A stretch of DNA of 64,000 bases from Candidatus Enterococcus murrayae (GTDB taxonomy: Bacteria > Bacillota > Bacilli > Lactobacillales > Enterococcaceae): NCBI RefSeq assembly GCF_017315985.1, contig NZ_JAFLVR010000007.1, positions 25,594 to 89,593 on the forward strand, read 5' to 3'. Positions within the stretch are counted from its first letter, which is position 1. Every line of letters starts with the position of its first letter. Of the stretch, positions 35,516 through 45,682 are shown piece by piece. A model generated the notes under the pieces. It was not told the DNA's origin. It saw only the letters and a program-made list of their open reading frames with translations, and did no database searches. Made by a program: the position numbers and the translations under genes.

Positions 35516-36357
35516 TTCAGTACTGCCACCTCCTCAAATTCACGTTTGCGTTTTCGTGCCTTTTTCGAAGTGTCGCGGCTAATGAAATAATAGCCAACAA
35601 CTAATAGTAGAGAAAATATGAAGACAAGTGTCGAAAGGGCATTGATCTCCAAGCTAATCCCCTGCCGTGCTCGCGAGTAAATTTCTACTGAGAGAGTCGT
35701 GAACCCATTGCCTGTAACAAAGAAGGTTACGGCAAAATCATCCAATGAATAAGTGAATGCCATGAAATAACCAGCAATGACTCCTGGAGTTAAAAACGGC
35801 AAAATGATATTTGATAAAACTTGAAAGTTATTCGCACCTAAGTCACGAGCGGCATCAATCATGGAATCGTTCATTTCCTTTAACTTTGGCAGCACCATCA
35901 GAACCACAATTGGAATACTAAAGGCGATATGAGAAAGGAGCACACTGACAAACCCGAGCTGAAAGTTTTTCAAGACACCTCCGAGCATCGTAAATAAAAT
36001 CAAGAAGCTGGCACCGATAATAACATCTGGTGAGACCATCAAAATATTATTCAAGCCTAAAAGAACGTTGCGTGAATGACGTTTGCGCGTATAATAGATG
36101 CCCATTGCACCAAATGTTCCGATCACTGTTGCCAGCAATGCCGACAAGAAAGCCAGTACAAAAGTCTGAAGGACGATGCTGATTAAACGGCTATCGGAAA
36201 AAAGACTTTGATAATGCTCCCAAGTAAAACCAGTGAAGGTACTCATGTTCCCGCCTTGATTGAATGAATAGAAAATTAAATAAAAGATCGGGATATACAA
36301 CAAAATAAATACAAAAATCAAATAAATGGTTGACCAAGAAAATTTTCTTCTTCTCAC
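35512..36357 (-). CDS. potC: Spermidine/putrescine ABC transporter permease PotC
   Basis: 281 residues, about six transmembrane helices. The BPD_transp_1 loop EAA-like motif DAARDLGANNFQVLSNIILPFLTPGV lies near residues 175-200, as in PotC. It forms the membrane pore with PotB. ATGA overlaps with both neighbours (potB and potD) show strict co-translation. Confidence 0.92.
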   Translation of the reverse strand: MRRRKFSWSTIYLIFVFILLYIPIFYLIFYSFNQGGNMSTFTGFTWEHYQSLFSDSRLISIVLQTFVLAFLSALLATVIGTFGAMGIYYTRKRHSRNVLLGLNNILMVSPDVIIGASFLILFTMLGGVLKNFQLGFVSVLLSHIAFSIPIVVLMVLPKLKEMNDSMIDAARDLGANNFQVLSNIILPFLTPGVIAGYFMAFTYSLDDFAVTFFVTGNGFTTLSVEIYSRARQGISLEINALSTLVFIFSLLLVVGYYFISRDTSKKARKRKREFEEVAVLK

Positions 36358-37163
36358 TTCACCCGACCTCCTTTACGTTTTTCGCCAGTCAGCATCATCA
36401 CGATGAACATCGCAACAATCAAAATAACCCCGATTGTCGAACCCATCCCCCAGTTTTGCGTCACCAAGAAATGCTCTTCGATTGCTGTTCCTAACGTGAT
36501 TACTCGATTGCCCCCAATCAGACGTGTTAGCATAAAGAGTGATAACGATGGAATGAATACGGCCTGCACACCACTTTTTACCCCGTTTAAAGAAAGCGGG
36601 AAAATCACACGCCGGAAGGTATCAAAGTTATTGGCTCCCAAATCACGACTCGCACTGATCAAGGTTGGATTAATTTCTTCAAGCGCATTAAAAATCGGCA
36701 TAATCATAAAGGGCAGTTCGATGTAGGCTGCCACAAACATGAAACTGAAATCTGTGAACAGCAGCTGCTTCTGACCAATACCAATGAAGCTCAGAAAATC
36801 ATTCACCGAGCCATTTGCACTAAATATGCCAATAAATGCATAGGCCTTCAGCAGCAAATTGATCCACGTTGGTAAAACGACAAGCAGAAGCAGTAATTGA
36901 CGATGCTTCAATTTTGATAAAAAGTACGCTGTTGGATAACTAATCAGCAATGTCATCAACGTGATCAAAAACGCAAACAAAACAGAGTTAACGGTCATCA
37001 TTAAATAAGTCTTAGACGTTAAATACGTGTGATAATTCGTTAGAGTAAAGTTGCCGTTCATGTCAAAAAATGATTGATAGACGATCAAAATCACTGGTGC
37101 GATGACAAAAAACAACAGCCAAAAGAAATAAGGAATCGAATAGAATCGACGCATATTTTTCAT
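36354..37163 (-). CDS. potB: Spermidine/putrescine ABC transporter permease PotB
   Basis: 269 residues with about six membrane helices and the EAA loop SASRDLGANNFDTFRRVIFPLSLNGV. Partner of PotC in the polyamine importer. It begins 14 bp after potA and overlaps potC by 4 bp. Confidence 0.92.
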   Translation of the reverse strand: MKNMRRFYSIPYFFWLLFFVIAPVILIVYQSFFDMNGNFTLTNYHTYLTSKTYLMMTVNSVLFAFLITLMTLLISYPTAYFLSKLKHRQLLLLLVVLPTWINLLLKAYAFIGIFSANGSVNDFLSFIGIGQKQLLFTDFSFMFVAAYIELPFMIMPIFNALEEINPTLISASRDLGANNFDTFRRVIFPLSLNGVKSGVQAVFIPSLSLFMLTRLIGGNRVITLGTAIEEHFLVTQNWGMGSTIGVILIVAMFIVMMLTGEKRKGGRVK

Positions 37164-37177
37164 TGAATGATCCCCTC

Positions 37178-38266
37178 CTAATCCTCGTAGCTTTCTAATC
37201 GTGCTTCGAAATCTTCTTCACTTTCATTGAAGCGCATGACATGAATATCTTCTGGCTCAAAATACAATCCAACCTTGCTGCCTTTCTTGGCTTTCTTAGT
37301 CGAGTGGACCATCCACTCATTCCCGTCCGCATCAATACAATTCATTTCATAATGCACTCCGCGAAACAACTGTGTATCAACAGTCACAACTAATTTACCG
37401 TTCTCAGGAGTCGTCAGCGTTAGATCTTCTGGACGCAAAACAACTTCAACTGGTTCATTCGGACGCATTCCGCCATCGACACACTCAAACGTTTTGCCAA
37501 CAAATTTCACTAGGTTATCCTCAACCATTTCACCAGCAACGATATTGCTCTCGCCGACAAAATCCGCCACGAAATGATTGATCGGCTCATCATAAATGTC
37601 GACCGGTGTGCCGCTTTGAACGATCTTCCCCTTATTCATTACAAAAATCTCATCACTCATGGCCAAGGCTTCTTCCTGATCGTGGGTCACGAAGATGAAG
37701 GTGATTCCTAATCGTTTTTGCAGAGCACGTAATTCGTACTGCATATCTGTTCGCAATTTTAAATCCAAAGCGGATAATGGCTCATCCAGCAACAAAATTT
37801 TCGGCTCATTGACAATGGCACGTGCGATCGCTACCCGCTGACGTTGACCACCAGACATTTCCGTAATTTCGCGATTCTCGTACCCCGGCAACTGAACAAG
37901 CTTTAAGGCTTCCAAAACCTTTTTTTCGATTTCCTTTTTCGATAGTTTTTTAATCTTTAAACCAAACGCCACGTTGTCAAAAACATTCATATGAGGAAAT
38001 AATGCGTAGTCTTGAAAAACCGTATTGACCTGACGTTTATTCGCTGGAATATCATTCATTCTTTTTCCTTCAAAAAAAATATCCCCCTCACTCACATCAG
38101 TGAAACCGGCGATAATTCTTAGGATCGTGGTTTTTCCACAGCCGGAGGGACCTAATAATGTATAAAAGCGTCCTTCTTCGATATCGAAATTTATTTCTTT
38201 CAATACGGGATCATCATCGTCGTATTGTTTAATTACATCCTTAAAGGAAATAATCGTGTTTGCCAT
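37178..38266 (-). CDS. potA: Spermidine/putrescine ABC transporter ATP-binding protein
   Basis: 362 residues. Walker [10 protein letters not shown] at 39-47, Q-loop [11 protein letters not shown], signature [13 protein letters not shown], Walker [13 protein letters not shown], and a C-terminal TOBE-type regulatory domain (about 280-350). It powers the PotBC permease. It follows the HTH-cupin regulator by 17 bp. Confidence 0.94.
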   Translation of the reverse strand: MANTIISFKDVIKQYDDDDPVLKEINFDIEEGRFYTLLGPSGCGKTTILRIIAGFTDVSEGDIFFEGKRMNDIPANKRQVNTVFQDYALFPHMNVFDNVAFGLKIKKLSKKEIEKKVLEALKLVQLPGYENREITEMSGGQRQRVAIARAIVNEPKILLLDEPLSALDLKLRTDMQYELRALQKRLGITFIFVTHDQEEALAMSDEIFVMNKGKIVQSGTPVDIYDEPINHFVADFVGESNIVAGEMVEDNLVKFVGKTFECVDGGMRPNEPVEVVLRPEDLTLTTPENGKLVVTVDTQLFRGVHYEMNCIDADGNEWMVHSTKKAKKGSKVGLYFEPEDIHVMRFNESEEDFEARLESYED

Positions 38267-38283
38267 ACCTTCACGTCCTTTTT

Positions 38284-38826
38284 CTATAAATAAGATTCTG
38301 TCGCGATGATCAATACCTTACTGATCCCTGACGCTTGATTCTGCAGCCGATGCGGTTTGCTGGCTTCATAATAAATACTTTCACCTTTTTCTGCTTCGTA
38401 TAAGGTTTCACCAAATTGCAAAGCAACCTTGCCCTCTAATACATAAATAAACGTTTCAGATAGCGAAGGCGTGAACTGTTTATACTGCCCCTGCTGATCC
38501 AGTGTCAGTAAAATCGGCTCCATTTCCTTTTCATTCGATTCAGGAATCAGCCACTTGATATGATAGCCATGCTCCTCATCGCTGTAAAAAGTTGTATCCT
38601 CATCCTTATAAACAATTTTTTGATCACCGGTTTTTTGTTTAAAAAATTCAGCCGGGGTCACACCCAAAACCTCTAAAATATCAAAAAAAGTCTCCATCGA
38701 AGGAGAACTTAGGTCACGCTCTAATTGAGAGATGTACCCTTTGGATAAATCTGTTCGCTCTCCAAGTTCCTCTTGGGTCAAGTTTTTTTGAATTCGTAAA
38801 TTACGCAGCTTCTCACCAATATCCAT
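38284..38826 (-). CDS. HTH-XRE/cupin regulator of the polyamine operon
   Basis: 180 residues. The N-terminal XRE-type helix-turn-helix (about 4-60: [19 protein letters not shown]) and C-terminal cupin (about 105-175) match the PuuR-like regulators that head pot operons in lactic acid bacteria. First gene of regulator-potABCD; AGGGAG before the ATG. It probably senses polyamines through the cupin and represses the operon. Confidence 0.88.
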   Translation of the reverse strand: MDIGEKLRNLRIQKNLTQEELGERTDLSKGYISQLERDLSSPSMETFFDILEVLGVTPAEFFKQKTGDQKIVYKDEDTTFYSDEEHGYHIKWLIPESNEKEMEPILLTLDQQGQYKQFTPSLSETFIYVLEGKVALQFGETLYEAEKGESIYYEASKPHRLQNQASGISKVLIIATESYL

Positions 38827-39261
38827 ATTCTCACTCCCTATCCATAATAATGGTTGGTTCCATTTTCAATCCTTGCTTAATTATCCTTTTGTTTGCTAAA
38901 AGTAAACTTCTTGTTTAATAGCACCTTTCAAGTATACGAACTTTTTACTAAAAATCAAGCATTTATCTCCACTTTCTTAGGAGAGTTTTATGGAAATAAA
39001 AGAGAAAAGAAATTTGCTTTTTCTTTCATTTCCGCTAAGATAATAGTAACCGAATTTACCAGTTTATCTTCATGCTTTAGCGTGCCTAGATAAATGATAT
39101 GCGTACGTTCTTCTCTGAATTTTTACATTAGAAAAATTCATTCTTTACTTGTGAGTGATTCAGCTAACCTAAAGCTGTTTAATCATTTATCTTTTATTAG
39201 TTATAGCAATTATGGGAAATACCCATCAAAACAAAGAATCAAAAAAATAGGAGGATGAAAC
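38827..39261. other. Divergent intergenic region with the pot promoter
   Basis: On the minus strand -35 TTTACT (38901-38906) and -10 TAATTA (38878-38883) with a 17-base spacer make a plausible pot promoter. An inverted repeat TTTATCT/AGATAAA with an inner stem lies at 39063-39094; its role is unclear. The rest is AT-rich with no ORF that I would call. Confidence 0.55.
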
Positions 39262-40254
39262 ATGACTGAGTATCGCCGCTTACGTGTAATCAATGATGAA
39301 AACCTTCACACCGAGATCGAGACTTTTACCAAACCCGAGATTGAAGAAAACGAAGTCCTGATTAAAGTCAGCTATTCTGGAATCAACTATAAGGACGCCT
39401 TAGCAACAAAAGCCAATACGGGTGTATTACGTGATTACCCCATGACACCTGGAATCGACTTGGCAGGAAAAATCATCAATACAAAGGATGATCGTTATAC
39501 TATTGATGATGAAGTCTTAGTGACCGGTTATGGATTAGGCGTCAAACAAGATGGTGGTTTGAGTGATTTGCAGATCGTTCCTGCTTCGTGGGTCGTTAAA
39601 CTTCCAGAAAATTTATCCGCCCAGCAAGCGATGACCTTTGGTACTGCCGGTTTCACAGCAGCACTATCAGTAGACGCTTTAGAAAAGCATGGTCTTAACA
39701 AAGAAAGTCGTGTTCTTGTTACTGGCGCAACTGGCGGTGTTGGCGGCTTTGCTTTACACTTTCTCAAGCAAATCGGCTGCAAAGAAATCACTGCATTGAG
39801 CCGTAAGACTGATCAAGAGGATTACTTGAAGGGGCTAGGTGCGACAGCTATCCTGTCTCCTGATGAATTATTCTCAGAAAAAATTCGTCCATTAAACAAG
39901 CAGCTCTTTGATTTTGTCATAGATACGGTTGGCGGCGATACGCTTGCTCAAGTGATTCCTTTCGTTCATTATGGCGGCAGCTTAGCTCTTTGCGGAAATG
40001 CTGGCGGAATCAAGTTGAATACAACTGTCTTGCCTTTTATTTTACGAGGTGTTAATTTATTAGGCATCGACTCAGTGGACGCTTCGATGGAGCAGCGACA
40101 AAAGCTTTGGCATAAGATGGCCAACGAATGGGCCCTGCCAGCTAGTTTCAACGTGCAGCAAATTGAATTAGAGCAGGTACAAGAGACGGCAGATTCTTTA
40201 TTAGCGGGGAAACATGTGGGGCGTACGATTGTTGCCTTAGGAGGAAAAATTTAA
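39262..40254 (+). CDS. YhdH/YhfP-family quinone oxidoreductase (acrylyl-CoA reductase-like)
   Basis: 330 residues of the zinc-independent medium-chain dehydrogenase family: SYSGINYKDALAT (about 37-49), the NADPH loop VTGATGGVGGFALHFLKQ, and LTPRKI-like C-terminal segments. Relatives reduce acryloyl-CoA or other alpha,beta-unsaturated carbonyls with NADPH. GGAGG precedes the ATG. Its stop overlaps the coaB start (TAATG), so it is transcribed with the CoA genes, although a link to CoA synthesis is not obvious. Confidence 0.87.
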   Translation: MTEYRRLRVINDENLHTEIETFTKPEIEENEVLIKVSYSGINYKDALATKANTGVLRDYPMTPGIDLAGKIINTKDDRYTIDDEVLVTGYGLGVKQDGGLSDLQIVPASWVVKLPENLSAQQAMTFGTAGFTAALSVDALEKHGLNKESRVLVTGATGGVGGFALHFLKQIGCKEITALSRKTDQEDYLKGLGATAILSPDELFSEKIRPLNKQLFDFVIDTVGGDTLAQVIPFVHYGGSLALCGNAGGIKLNTTVLPFILRGVNLLGIDSVDASMEQRQKLWHKMANEWALPASFNVQQIELEQVQETADSLLAGKHVGRTIVALGGKI

Positions 40255-40979
40255 TGAGAATCCTTATTACTTCAGGCGGAACGTCGGAAAAAATCGATGA
40301 TGTTCGTGCTATCACCAATCATTCCAGCGGAAAATTAGGGAAGGCGATCGCGGAAAGCTTTGCAGCAGAGGGTGCTGAGATTGACCTAATCACGACAAGA
40401 CACGCTGTAAAACCCGAAGGAAAAATGATCCATCAGCAACTCATTGAATCGACAATGGATTTAGAAAGAACGCTAACAGAGTTGATGACTGCTAATACTT
40501 ATGATGCTGTGATTCACAGTATGGCGGTCAGTGACTTTACCCCAGAAAGCTCGGTTACACTCGAAGATTTAGAAGCCGCAGCAGCAACACAGCCTGCGGA
40601 TCTGCCGAAAGCATTAGTCACTATTGCCAATAAACGAACGGAGAAAAAAATTTCTTCTGACACTGATCACTTAGTTGTAGTCTTGAAGAAAAACCCAAAA
40701 ATTATCTCTTTAATCAAAAAATTGCAGCCTCAAACGATCTTAGTTGGGTTTAAACTATTGGTTGACGTCCCAATGATCGAGTTGCTCAATGTGGCTAAAG
40801 CAAGTCTCGAAAAGAACCATGCTGACTTTATCTTAGCCAATGATTTAGCTGAGATTCGTGGTGAAAAACACCATGGCTACCTCATCAATAAGCAGCAGAA
40901 GGTCAAAGAAGCACATACAAAGACTGAAATCGCTGAACTGATTACAAAAGAAGTTTTGAAACTGGAGGAAGCAAAATGA
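40254..40979 (+). CDS. coaB: Phosphopantothenate-cysteine ligase (monofunctional)
   Basis: 241 residues. CoaB joins cysteine to 4'-phosphopantothenate (CTP-dependent in the bacterial enzyme) in CoA synthesis. The glycine-rich start ILITSGGTSEKIDDVR and THHSSGKLG-like NHSSGKLG, the VIHSMAVSDF motif and the FILANDLAEI segment are typical. As in streptococci and enterococci it is a separate gene rather than a CoaBC fusion; coaC follows with a 4-bp overlap. Confidence 0.92.
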   Translation: MRILITSGGTSEKIDDVRAITNHSSGKLGKAIAESFAAEGAEIDLITTRHAVKPEGKMIHQQLIESTMDLERTLTELMTANTYDAVIHSMAVSDFTPESSVTLEDLEAAAATQPADLPKALVTIANKRTEKKISSDTDHLVVVLKKNPKIISLIKKLQPQTILVGFKLLVDVPMIELLNVAKASLEKNHADFILANDLAEIRGEKHHGYLINKQQKVKEAHTKTEIAELITKEVLKLEEAK

Positions 40980-41518
40980 AAAATATCCTACTAGGAGTCA
41001 GTGGCAGTATTTCTGCCTATAAAGCGGCAGACATTACTAATCAATTAACAAAATTAGGATATAATTTAGATGTTGTAATGACTAAAAGCAGTACTGAGTT
41101 TATCACGCCATTAACGATCCAATCATTATCCCATCGTCTCGTACATCTTGATGTGATGGAGGAACCGGATGCGGCATTAATCAATCATATCGCATTAGCA
41201 AAAGCGGCGGATCTTTTTTTAGTCGCTCCAGCCTCCGCTAACATTATCGGAAAATTGGCGAATGGTATCGCGGATGACTTGTTGTCAACTGTCGCTTTAG
41301 CATTGCTGCCAGATACACCAAAAATTATCGCACCGGCAATGAATACCTATATGTATCAAAATCCGATCGTTCAACGGAATTTAGCGACACTTAAGGAAGT
41401 TGGTTATCAAGAAATCGAACCCCGAGAAGCCCTGCTGGCCTGCGGCGATTACGGTCGTGGTGCCTTAGCAGATATTTCTGAAATCGTGCATATTGTAAAT
41501 TCAACACTGAAGGAGTAA
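40976..41518 (+). CDS. coaC: Phosphopantothenoylcysteine decarboxylase
   Basis: 180 residues. FMN-dependent enzyme that decarboxylates phosphopantothenoylcysteine. GVSGSISAYKAADIT (FMN loop) at the start, the LVAPASANIIGKLANGIADDLLS segment, the PAMNTYMY motif, and the lid cysteine in ALLACGDYGRGA are present. It lies between coaB and an ECF S component in one operon. Confidence 0.93.
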   Translation: MKNILLGVSGSISAYKAADITNQLTKLGYNLDVVMTKSSTEFITPLTIQSLSHRLVHLDVMEEPDAALINHIALAKAADLFLVAPASANIIGKLANGIADDLLSTVALALLPDTPKIIAPAMNTYMYQNPIVQRNLATLKEVGYQEIEPREALLACGDYGRGALADISEIVHIVNSTLKE

Positions 41519-41521
41519 CTA

Positions 41522-42145
41522 ATGAAAGAGAAAAATGTAAGAAGTTTTACGTTGACAGCGATGTTTCTAGCCATCATGATCCTCTTGGCTGTGACACCCC
41601 TTGGCTTTATCCCAATCGGTCCTATTAATGCGACGACGATGCATATTCCTGTTATTATTGCATCGATCGTCCTTGGACCTCGCATCGGTGCTGGACTAGG
41701 CGCAATTTTTGGCGTGATCAGTATCGCAAGATCAACCGTGCTTATCACTCCGATGTCGTTTGCCTTTTCACCTTTTATCGCAAACCCTTTGACGAATCAA
41801 GGTGATTGGCGTGCTTTAATCGTAGCAATTATTCCACGTATTTTAATTGGTGTCGTTCCATACTTTGTTTATAAAGGCCTTCATTACTTATTGAAGCAGA
41901 AGGCGCGGCCTGTCAGTCTGTTTATCGCAGGTTTAGCCGGTTCGATGACAAATACTATTTTAGTCATGAACTTGATCTTTTTCTTCTTTAAAGACAGCTA
42001 CGCTAGTGTCTTGCAAGTCACTGCGAATACTGTTTACGGTGTCATTTTAGGAATTATTTTCGGCAGTGGATTGGTCGAAGCTATTGTTGCCGGTATTGCG
42101 ACCACAGCGATCTGTGCTGTTTTATTGCGATTAATGAAGAAATAA
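41522..42145 (+). CDS. ECF transporter S component, probably for pantothenate
   Basis: 207 residues with about six membrane helices. The start with TAMFLAIMILLAVTPLGFIPIGPINAT and the ARST segment fit ECF-type substrate-binding (S) components; members beside coaBC are usually assigned to pantothenate (PanT). It would share the common energising module (EcfAA'T) encoded elsewhere. AAGGAG precedes the ATG, 3 bp after coaC. Confidence 0.87.
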   Translation: MKEKNVRSFTLTAMFLAIMILLAVTPLGFIPIGPINATTMHIPVIIASIVLGPRIGAGLGAIFGVISIARSTVLITPMSFAFSPFIANPLTNQGDWRALIVAIIPRILIGVVPYFVYKGLHYLLKQKARPVSLFIAGLAGSMTNTILVMNLIFFFFKDSYASVLQVTANTVYGVILGIIFGSGLVEAIVAGIATTAICAVLLRLMKK

Positions 42146-42188
42146 AAAATGCTTGATAGAAACCAAATGGTTTTTATCAAGCATTTTT
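42145..42188. terminator. Bidirectional terminator
   Basis: AAAAATGCTTGATA pairs with TATCAAGCATTTTT across an inner AAACC/GGTTT stem. It ends the coaB-coaC-S-component transcript and the convergent murB. Confidence 0.93.
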
Positions 42189-42190
42189 TA

Positions 42191-43096
42191 TTATTTAGGT
42201 TCTTCACCAAGAATTCGAACCTCTGTTTCTAGCGTCACATCAAATTTCTCTTTGATCGTCTTTTGAATATGAGCGATCAATTCGATATAATCAGTAGCTG
42301 TCGCATTGTTAATGTTGACGATGAAACCGGCATGCTTCTCAGAAATTTGGGCTCCGCCCCAAACCAAGCCCTGCAACCCTGCATCTTGGATCAATTTTCC
42401 GGTAAAGTGTCCTACTGGACGTTTAAACACACTGCCGCATGAAGGATATTCTAACGGTTGTTTCAGTTCACGCAATTCCGTAAGCTCTATCATCCGTTTC
42501 TCAATCTGATCATGATCTCCTGCTGTCAATTTGAAGCTGGCGCTCAAAACAATCGCCGGCTGATCTTGGATCGCTGAGTGGCGGTAAGAAAAGTTCATTT
42601 GATTTTTGCCCCATGTTTCAAATGTACCATCAGCTAATAAGACATCTACAGATTCAAAGACATCTTCTAATTGTCCATCATAGGCTCCAGCATTCATGAA
42701 AACTGCTCCGCCGATACTTCCAGGAATACCGCAAGCAAATTCAAAGCCAGTCAAAGAATGATCCAAGGCTACATAGGTCGTATCGATCAATTTCGCTCCT
42801 GCTTGAGCAGTGATCGTCCCTTCTTCCACACGAATCGTTGTCATGTCGGTCAGCATAATCACTACGCCGCGGATTCCGCCATCCTTGACGATCAGGTTGC
42901 TGGCATTTCCTAAAACAAGCCAAGGGATATCATTGATTCGGCAATAATCCACCAGCTCTTTCACTTCATCATTGTCTTTAGGAAAAGCTAGCGCGTCTAC
43001 AGGCCCGCCAGTTTTTGTAAAAGTGTAATTCATTAATGGTTCATCCAAAAGGATTTTCAAGTTCGGTAATGCCTTCGTTAATTCTCTAGTTTTCAC
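42191..43096 (-). CDS. murB: UDP-N-acetylmuramate dehydrogenase
   Basis: 301 residues from a GTG at 43096 (AAAGG upstream); an ATG at 43141 gives a 15-residue extension with no ribosome site. MurB reduces UDP-GlcNAc-enolpyruvate to UDP-MurNAc with NADPH and FAD. FTKTGGPVDAL, LGNASNLIVKDGGIRG (FAD), ACGIPGSIGGAVFMNAGAY and SCGSVFKRP identify it as the type II form. It appears to be monocistronic. Confidence 0.93.
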   Translation of the reverse strand: MKTRELTKALPNLKILLDEPLMNYTFTKTGGPVDALAFPKDNDEVKELVDYCRINDIPWLVLGNASNLIVKDGGIRGVVIMLTDMTTIRVEEGTITAQAGAKLIDTTYVALDHSLTGFEFACGIPGSIGGAVFMNAGAYDGQLEDVFESVDVLLADGTFETWGKNQMNFSYRHSAIQDQPAIVLSASFKLTAGDHDQIEKRMIELTELRELKQPLEYPSCGSVFKRPVGHFTGKLIQDAGLQGLVWGGAQISEKHAGFIVNINNATATDYIELIAHIQKTIKEKFDVTLETEVRILGEEPK

Positions 43097-43182
43097 TTTG
43101 ATAAACCTTTCTCGTTCGCTACGGGTAAATTTTTCAAACATCTTTGCTATTTTAGCATGTGAGAAAAAAACTTGCCACCCCC

Positions 43183-44094
43183 TTATAGCTGGTGCCGAAT
43201 ATGCTCGCGCAGCATTTGCTCACACAGTTCATGACTTAATAACACATTCTCTTGACGCAAATCAACCGCTTCGCCTTTCAATGCTGCTAGAAAGTTCATC
43301 ACTAATTGCTCAAACCCGCGTTTTTCAAGAGTCGTTGTCCAATCACCAAATCGTTGCGACTCTTCAAGCTGCCCTTTTTTAATCGTTAAATCGGTCAACT
43401 GATCCAAGACCATTGTTTGCGTTGGTGAACTAACCTGATACCTTTCCATCTTGCTTCCGCTTTTCAAATCCATTGATAGGATGCATTCTGCTGTTGCAGT
43501 TGAGAGCTGCATCTGGGCATAGATCATTTGACCATTTTCTTCACGAATCTTTGAATGAACATTCAAGATTTCATCATCCAGCAAGTAAACCCCCGTATCT
43601 ACTAAATGAATGAATAAATCATAAACACCGAATTGAGTATTCATCGCATGCGCTGGTTCATTCTTCTGTAAATGAATGATATGTTTTTGCGGCAGCTGCT
43701 TCAGCTGATCAACCATTGGAGCAAAACGGCGATTAAAGCCCACCATGAATAATAACTCTTTCTGATTCGCTAATTCTCGCAGTATCTGCACCTCTTGCAG
43801 GCTTTCGCTAACAGGCTTATCTATAAATACCGCCACACCTGCTTCTAGACATTTCTCAGCAATCTCAAAATGCGCCTTTGTTGCGACATGAATAAAGCAA
43901 GCATCGATGTTTTTCGCTAACAATTCCTCGATTGTTGCAACTGTATTCTCAAGATTATATTCCTCTGTGATTTTTTTCCGTACTTCTTCTGTACGAGTCG
44001 CAAAAATGAAGTCTGCGTCTTTACGCATTTTTGCATATGTGGGCAAGTAAGCTTTTTGAGCAATGCCGCCAATACCGATAACTCCGATTTTCAT
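43183..44094 (-). CDS. Gfo/Idh/MocA-family oxidoreductase
   Basis: 303 residues. The N-terminal NAD(P)-binding fold (GVIGIGGIAQKAYLPTYAKM), the EKP-like motif DKPVSESLQEV (about 94), and the C-terminal alpha/beta domain are typical. Members oxidise or reduce sugars and related hydroxy compounds; the substrate is unknown. It is transcribed alone. Confidence 0.83.
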   Translation of the reverse strand: MKIGVIGIGGIAQKAYLPTYAKMRKDADFIFATRTEEVRKKITEEYNLENTVATIEELLAKNIDACFIHVATKAHFEIAEKCLEAGVAVFIDKPVSESLQEVQILRELANQKELLFMVGFNRRFAPMVDQLKQLPQKHIIHLQKNEPAHAMNTQFGVYDLFIHLVDTGVYLLDDEILNVHSKIREENGQMIYAQMQLSTATAECILSMDLKSGSKMERYQVSSPTQTMVLDQLTDLTIKKGQLEESQRFGDWTTTLEKRGFEQLVMNFLAALKGEAVDLRQENVLLSHELCEQMLREHIRHQL

Positions 44095-44236
44095 AAGTAA
44101 AACCCCTTTTTATTTAATCTATTGATTGTTTCATACCTATTCTATTTAACACTGCGAAAATTTAGACTGGCTTCTTTGCTTTCTTTTCTTTTTTCGTTAC
44201 AATTGATTCATCAATGTATACATGGAGGAATGAACT

Positions 44237-44992
44237 GTGAAATTAATCTCTTGGAACGTCAACGGTCTGCGCGCCGTGATGAAAAAGAATTTTATGGATG
44301 TTTTTAATGAATTAGATGCTGATTTTTTCTGTCTGCAAGAAACCAAATTACAAAACGGTCAGATCGAAATGGACTTGCCCGGCTACTATGAATATTGGAA
44401 CTATGCAGAAAAGAAAGGCTATTCTGGAACTGCGATTTTTACTAAACACGAGCCGCTAAGCGTGACATATGGTCTCGGTATGGAGGAGCATGATCAGGAA
44501 GGCCGTGTCATCACGCTTGAATATCCTGAATATTATGTCATTACCTGCTACACACCCAACTCTCAGAATGAATTGAAACGTTTAGACTACCGCATGACCT
44601 GGGAAGAAGCTTTCTTAAACTATTTAAATGGACTGAAAGAAAAGAAACCCGTCATTTTCTGTGGCGACTTAAACGTCGCTCACGAAAACATCGATTTAAA
44701 AAATTGGAAAACCAATCAAAAAAATGCTGGATTCACTCCGCAAGAACGAGAAAAATTCAGTATCTTATTAGAGAACGGCTATATCGACACCTTCCGCCAT
44801 TTTTATCCAGACCAAGAAGGCATTTATTCTTGGTGGAGCTATCGTTTCAACGCACGCAAAAACAATGCTGGGTGGCGGATCGATTACTTCGTCGTTTCTG
44901 ATGACTTAAAAGAAAAATTACAAGACGCCAAAATCCATACAGAGATTTTCGGCAGCGATCACTGCCCAGTAGAGCTAGATATCAACCTATAA
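44237..44992 (+). CDS. exoA: Exodeoxyribonuclease III (AP endonuclease, ExoA/XthA)
   Basis: 251 residues, GTG start behind GGAGGAA. It cleaves DNA at abasic sites and removes 3' blocking groups. Motifs: [11 protein letters not shown] at the start, [10 protein letters not shown] (metal Glu), [13 protein letters not shown] (metal/catalytic Asp-Asn), and [11 protein letters not shown] (catalytic Asp-His) at the end. Read alone. Confidence 0.93.
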   Translation: MKLISWNVNGLRAVMKKNFMDVFNELDADFFCLQETKLQNGQIEMDLPGYYEYWNYAEKKGYSGTAIFTKHEPLSVTYGLGMEEHDQEGRVITLEYPEYYVITCYTPNSQNELKRLDYRMTWEEAFLNYLNGLKEKKPVIFCGDLNVAHENIDLKNWKTNQKNAGFTPQEREKFSILLENGYIDTFRHFYPDQEGIYSWWSYRFNARKNNAGWRIDYFVVSDDLKEKLQDAKIHTEIFGSDHCPVELDINL

Positions 44993-45123
44993 AGGGTGAA
45001 AGCTTTTTACTGAAGGATTTTCGCCGCTGATTAAGTAAGGCTTAGCGAATTTGAGCTCCAACGTTCGCTATACCAGACAAAAAGAAAAAAATATGGTAAA
45101 ACAATGGCGAAGAGGTGAACCTG

Positions 45124-45657
45124 TTGAATTTTATCGCAATGGACTTTGAAACAGCTAACTATCAAGCTCATAGTGCTTGTTCGCTAGCACTCGTAATGGT
45201 AAAAAATAGCCAAATCGTCGGCGAATATTATTCGTTGATCAAGCCAGAGACCGAATTTTTCTGGAAAAATATTCAGATCCATGGGATTCATCCGGAAGAT
45301 GTTGAAAACGCACCGAAGTTCCCTGACGTTTGGCAAGAAATCCAGCATTACTATCAGGACAACCGTTTGATTGTAGCCCACAATGCCGGCTTTGATACAA
45401 AAGTTTTAGCTGGCTGTCTCGACTACTATCATTTAGCACAGCCATCCTATCTATCACTCTGTACAGTCCGAACTAGTCGGCGGCTGTTTCCAGAAATGCC
45501 GAATCATCGGCTCAACACTGTTTGTGAAGAGCTGGCGATTCCTCTAGAACACCATCACGATGCTTTAGAAGATAGTCGAGCCTGTGCCAAAATTCTGCTT
45601 TATCAAGAAGATCATTTCGGTGTTGATCCGCTAAAAAAATTAGTATTGCCAATGTAG
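45124..45657 (+). CDS. DnaQ-like 3'-5' exonuclease
   Basis: 177 residues from a TTG at 45124 with AGAGGTG before it; a GTG at 45115 is possible. The DEDDh exonuclease motifs are seen: ExoI FIAMDFETA, ExoII VAHNAGFDTKVL, ExoIII HHDALEDSRACA. It resembles the free-standing DnaQ-type exonucleases of Firmicutes and not a full DNA polymerase III epsilon subunit with a C-terminal extension. It follows exoA in the same direction after 130 bp. Confidence 0.88.
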   Translation: MNFIAMDFETANYQAHSACSLALVMVKNSQIVGEYYSLIKPETEFFWKNIQIHGIHPEDVENAPKFPDVWQEIQHYYQDNRLIVAHNAGFDTKVLAGCLDYYHLAQPSYLSLCTVRTSRRLFPEMPNHRLNTVCEELAIPLEHHHDALEDSRACAKILLYQEDHFGVDPLKKLVLPM

Positions 45658-45682
45658 GCGAAGCGCTATGCTTCGCTTTTTT
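45658..45682 (+). terminator. Terminator after the DnaQ-like exonuclease gene
   Basis: GCGAAGC and GCTTCGC form a 7-bp stem with a 5-base loop, then TTTTTT. It overlaps the end of the convergent GNAT gene by 2 bases. Confidence 0.85.
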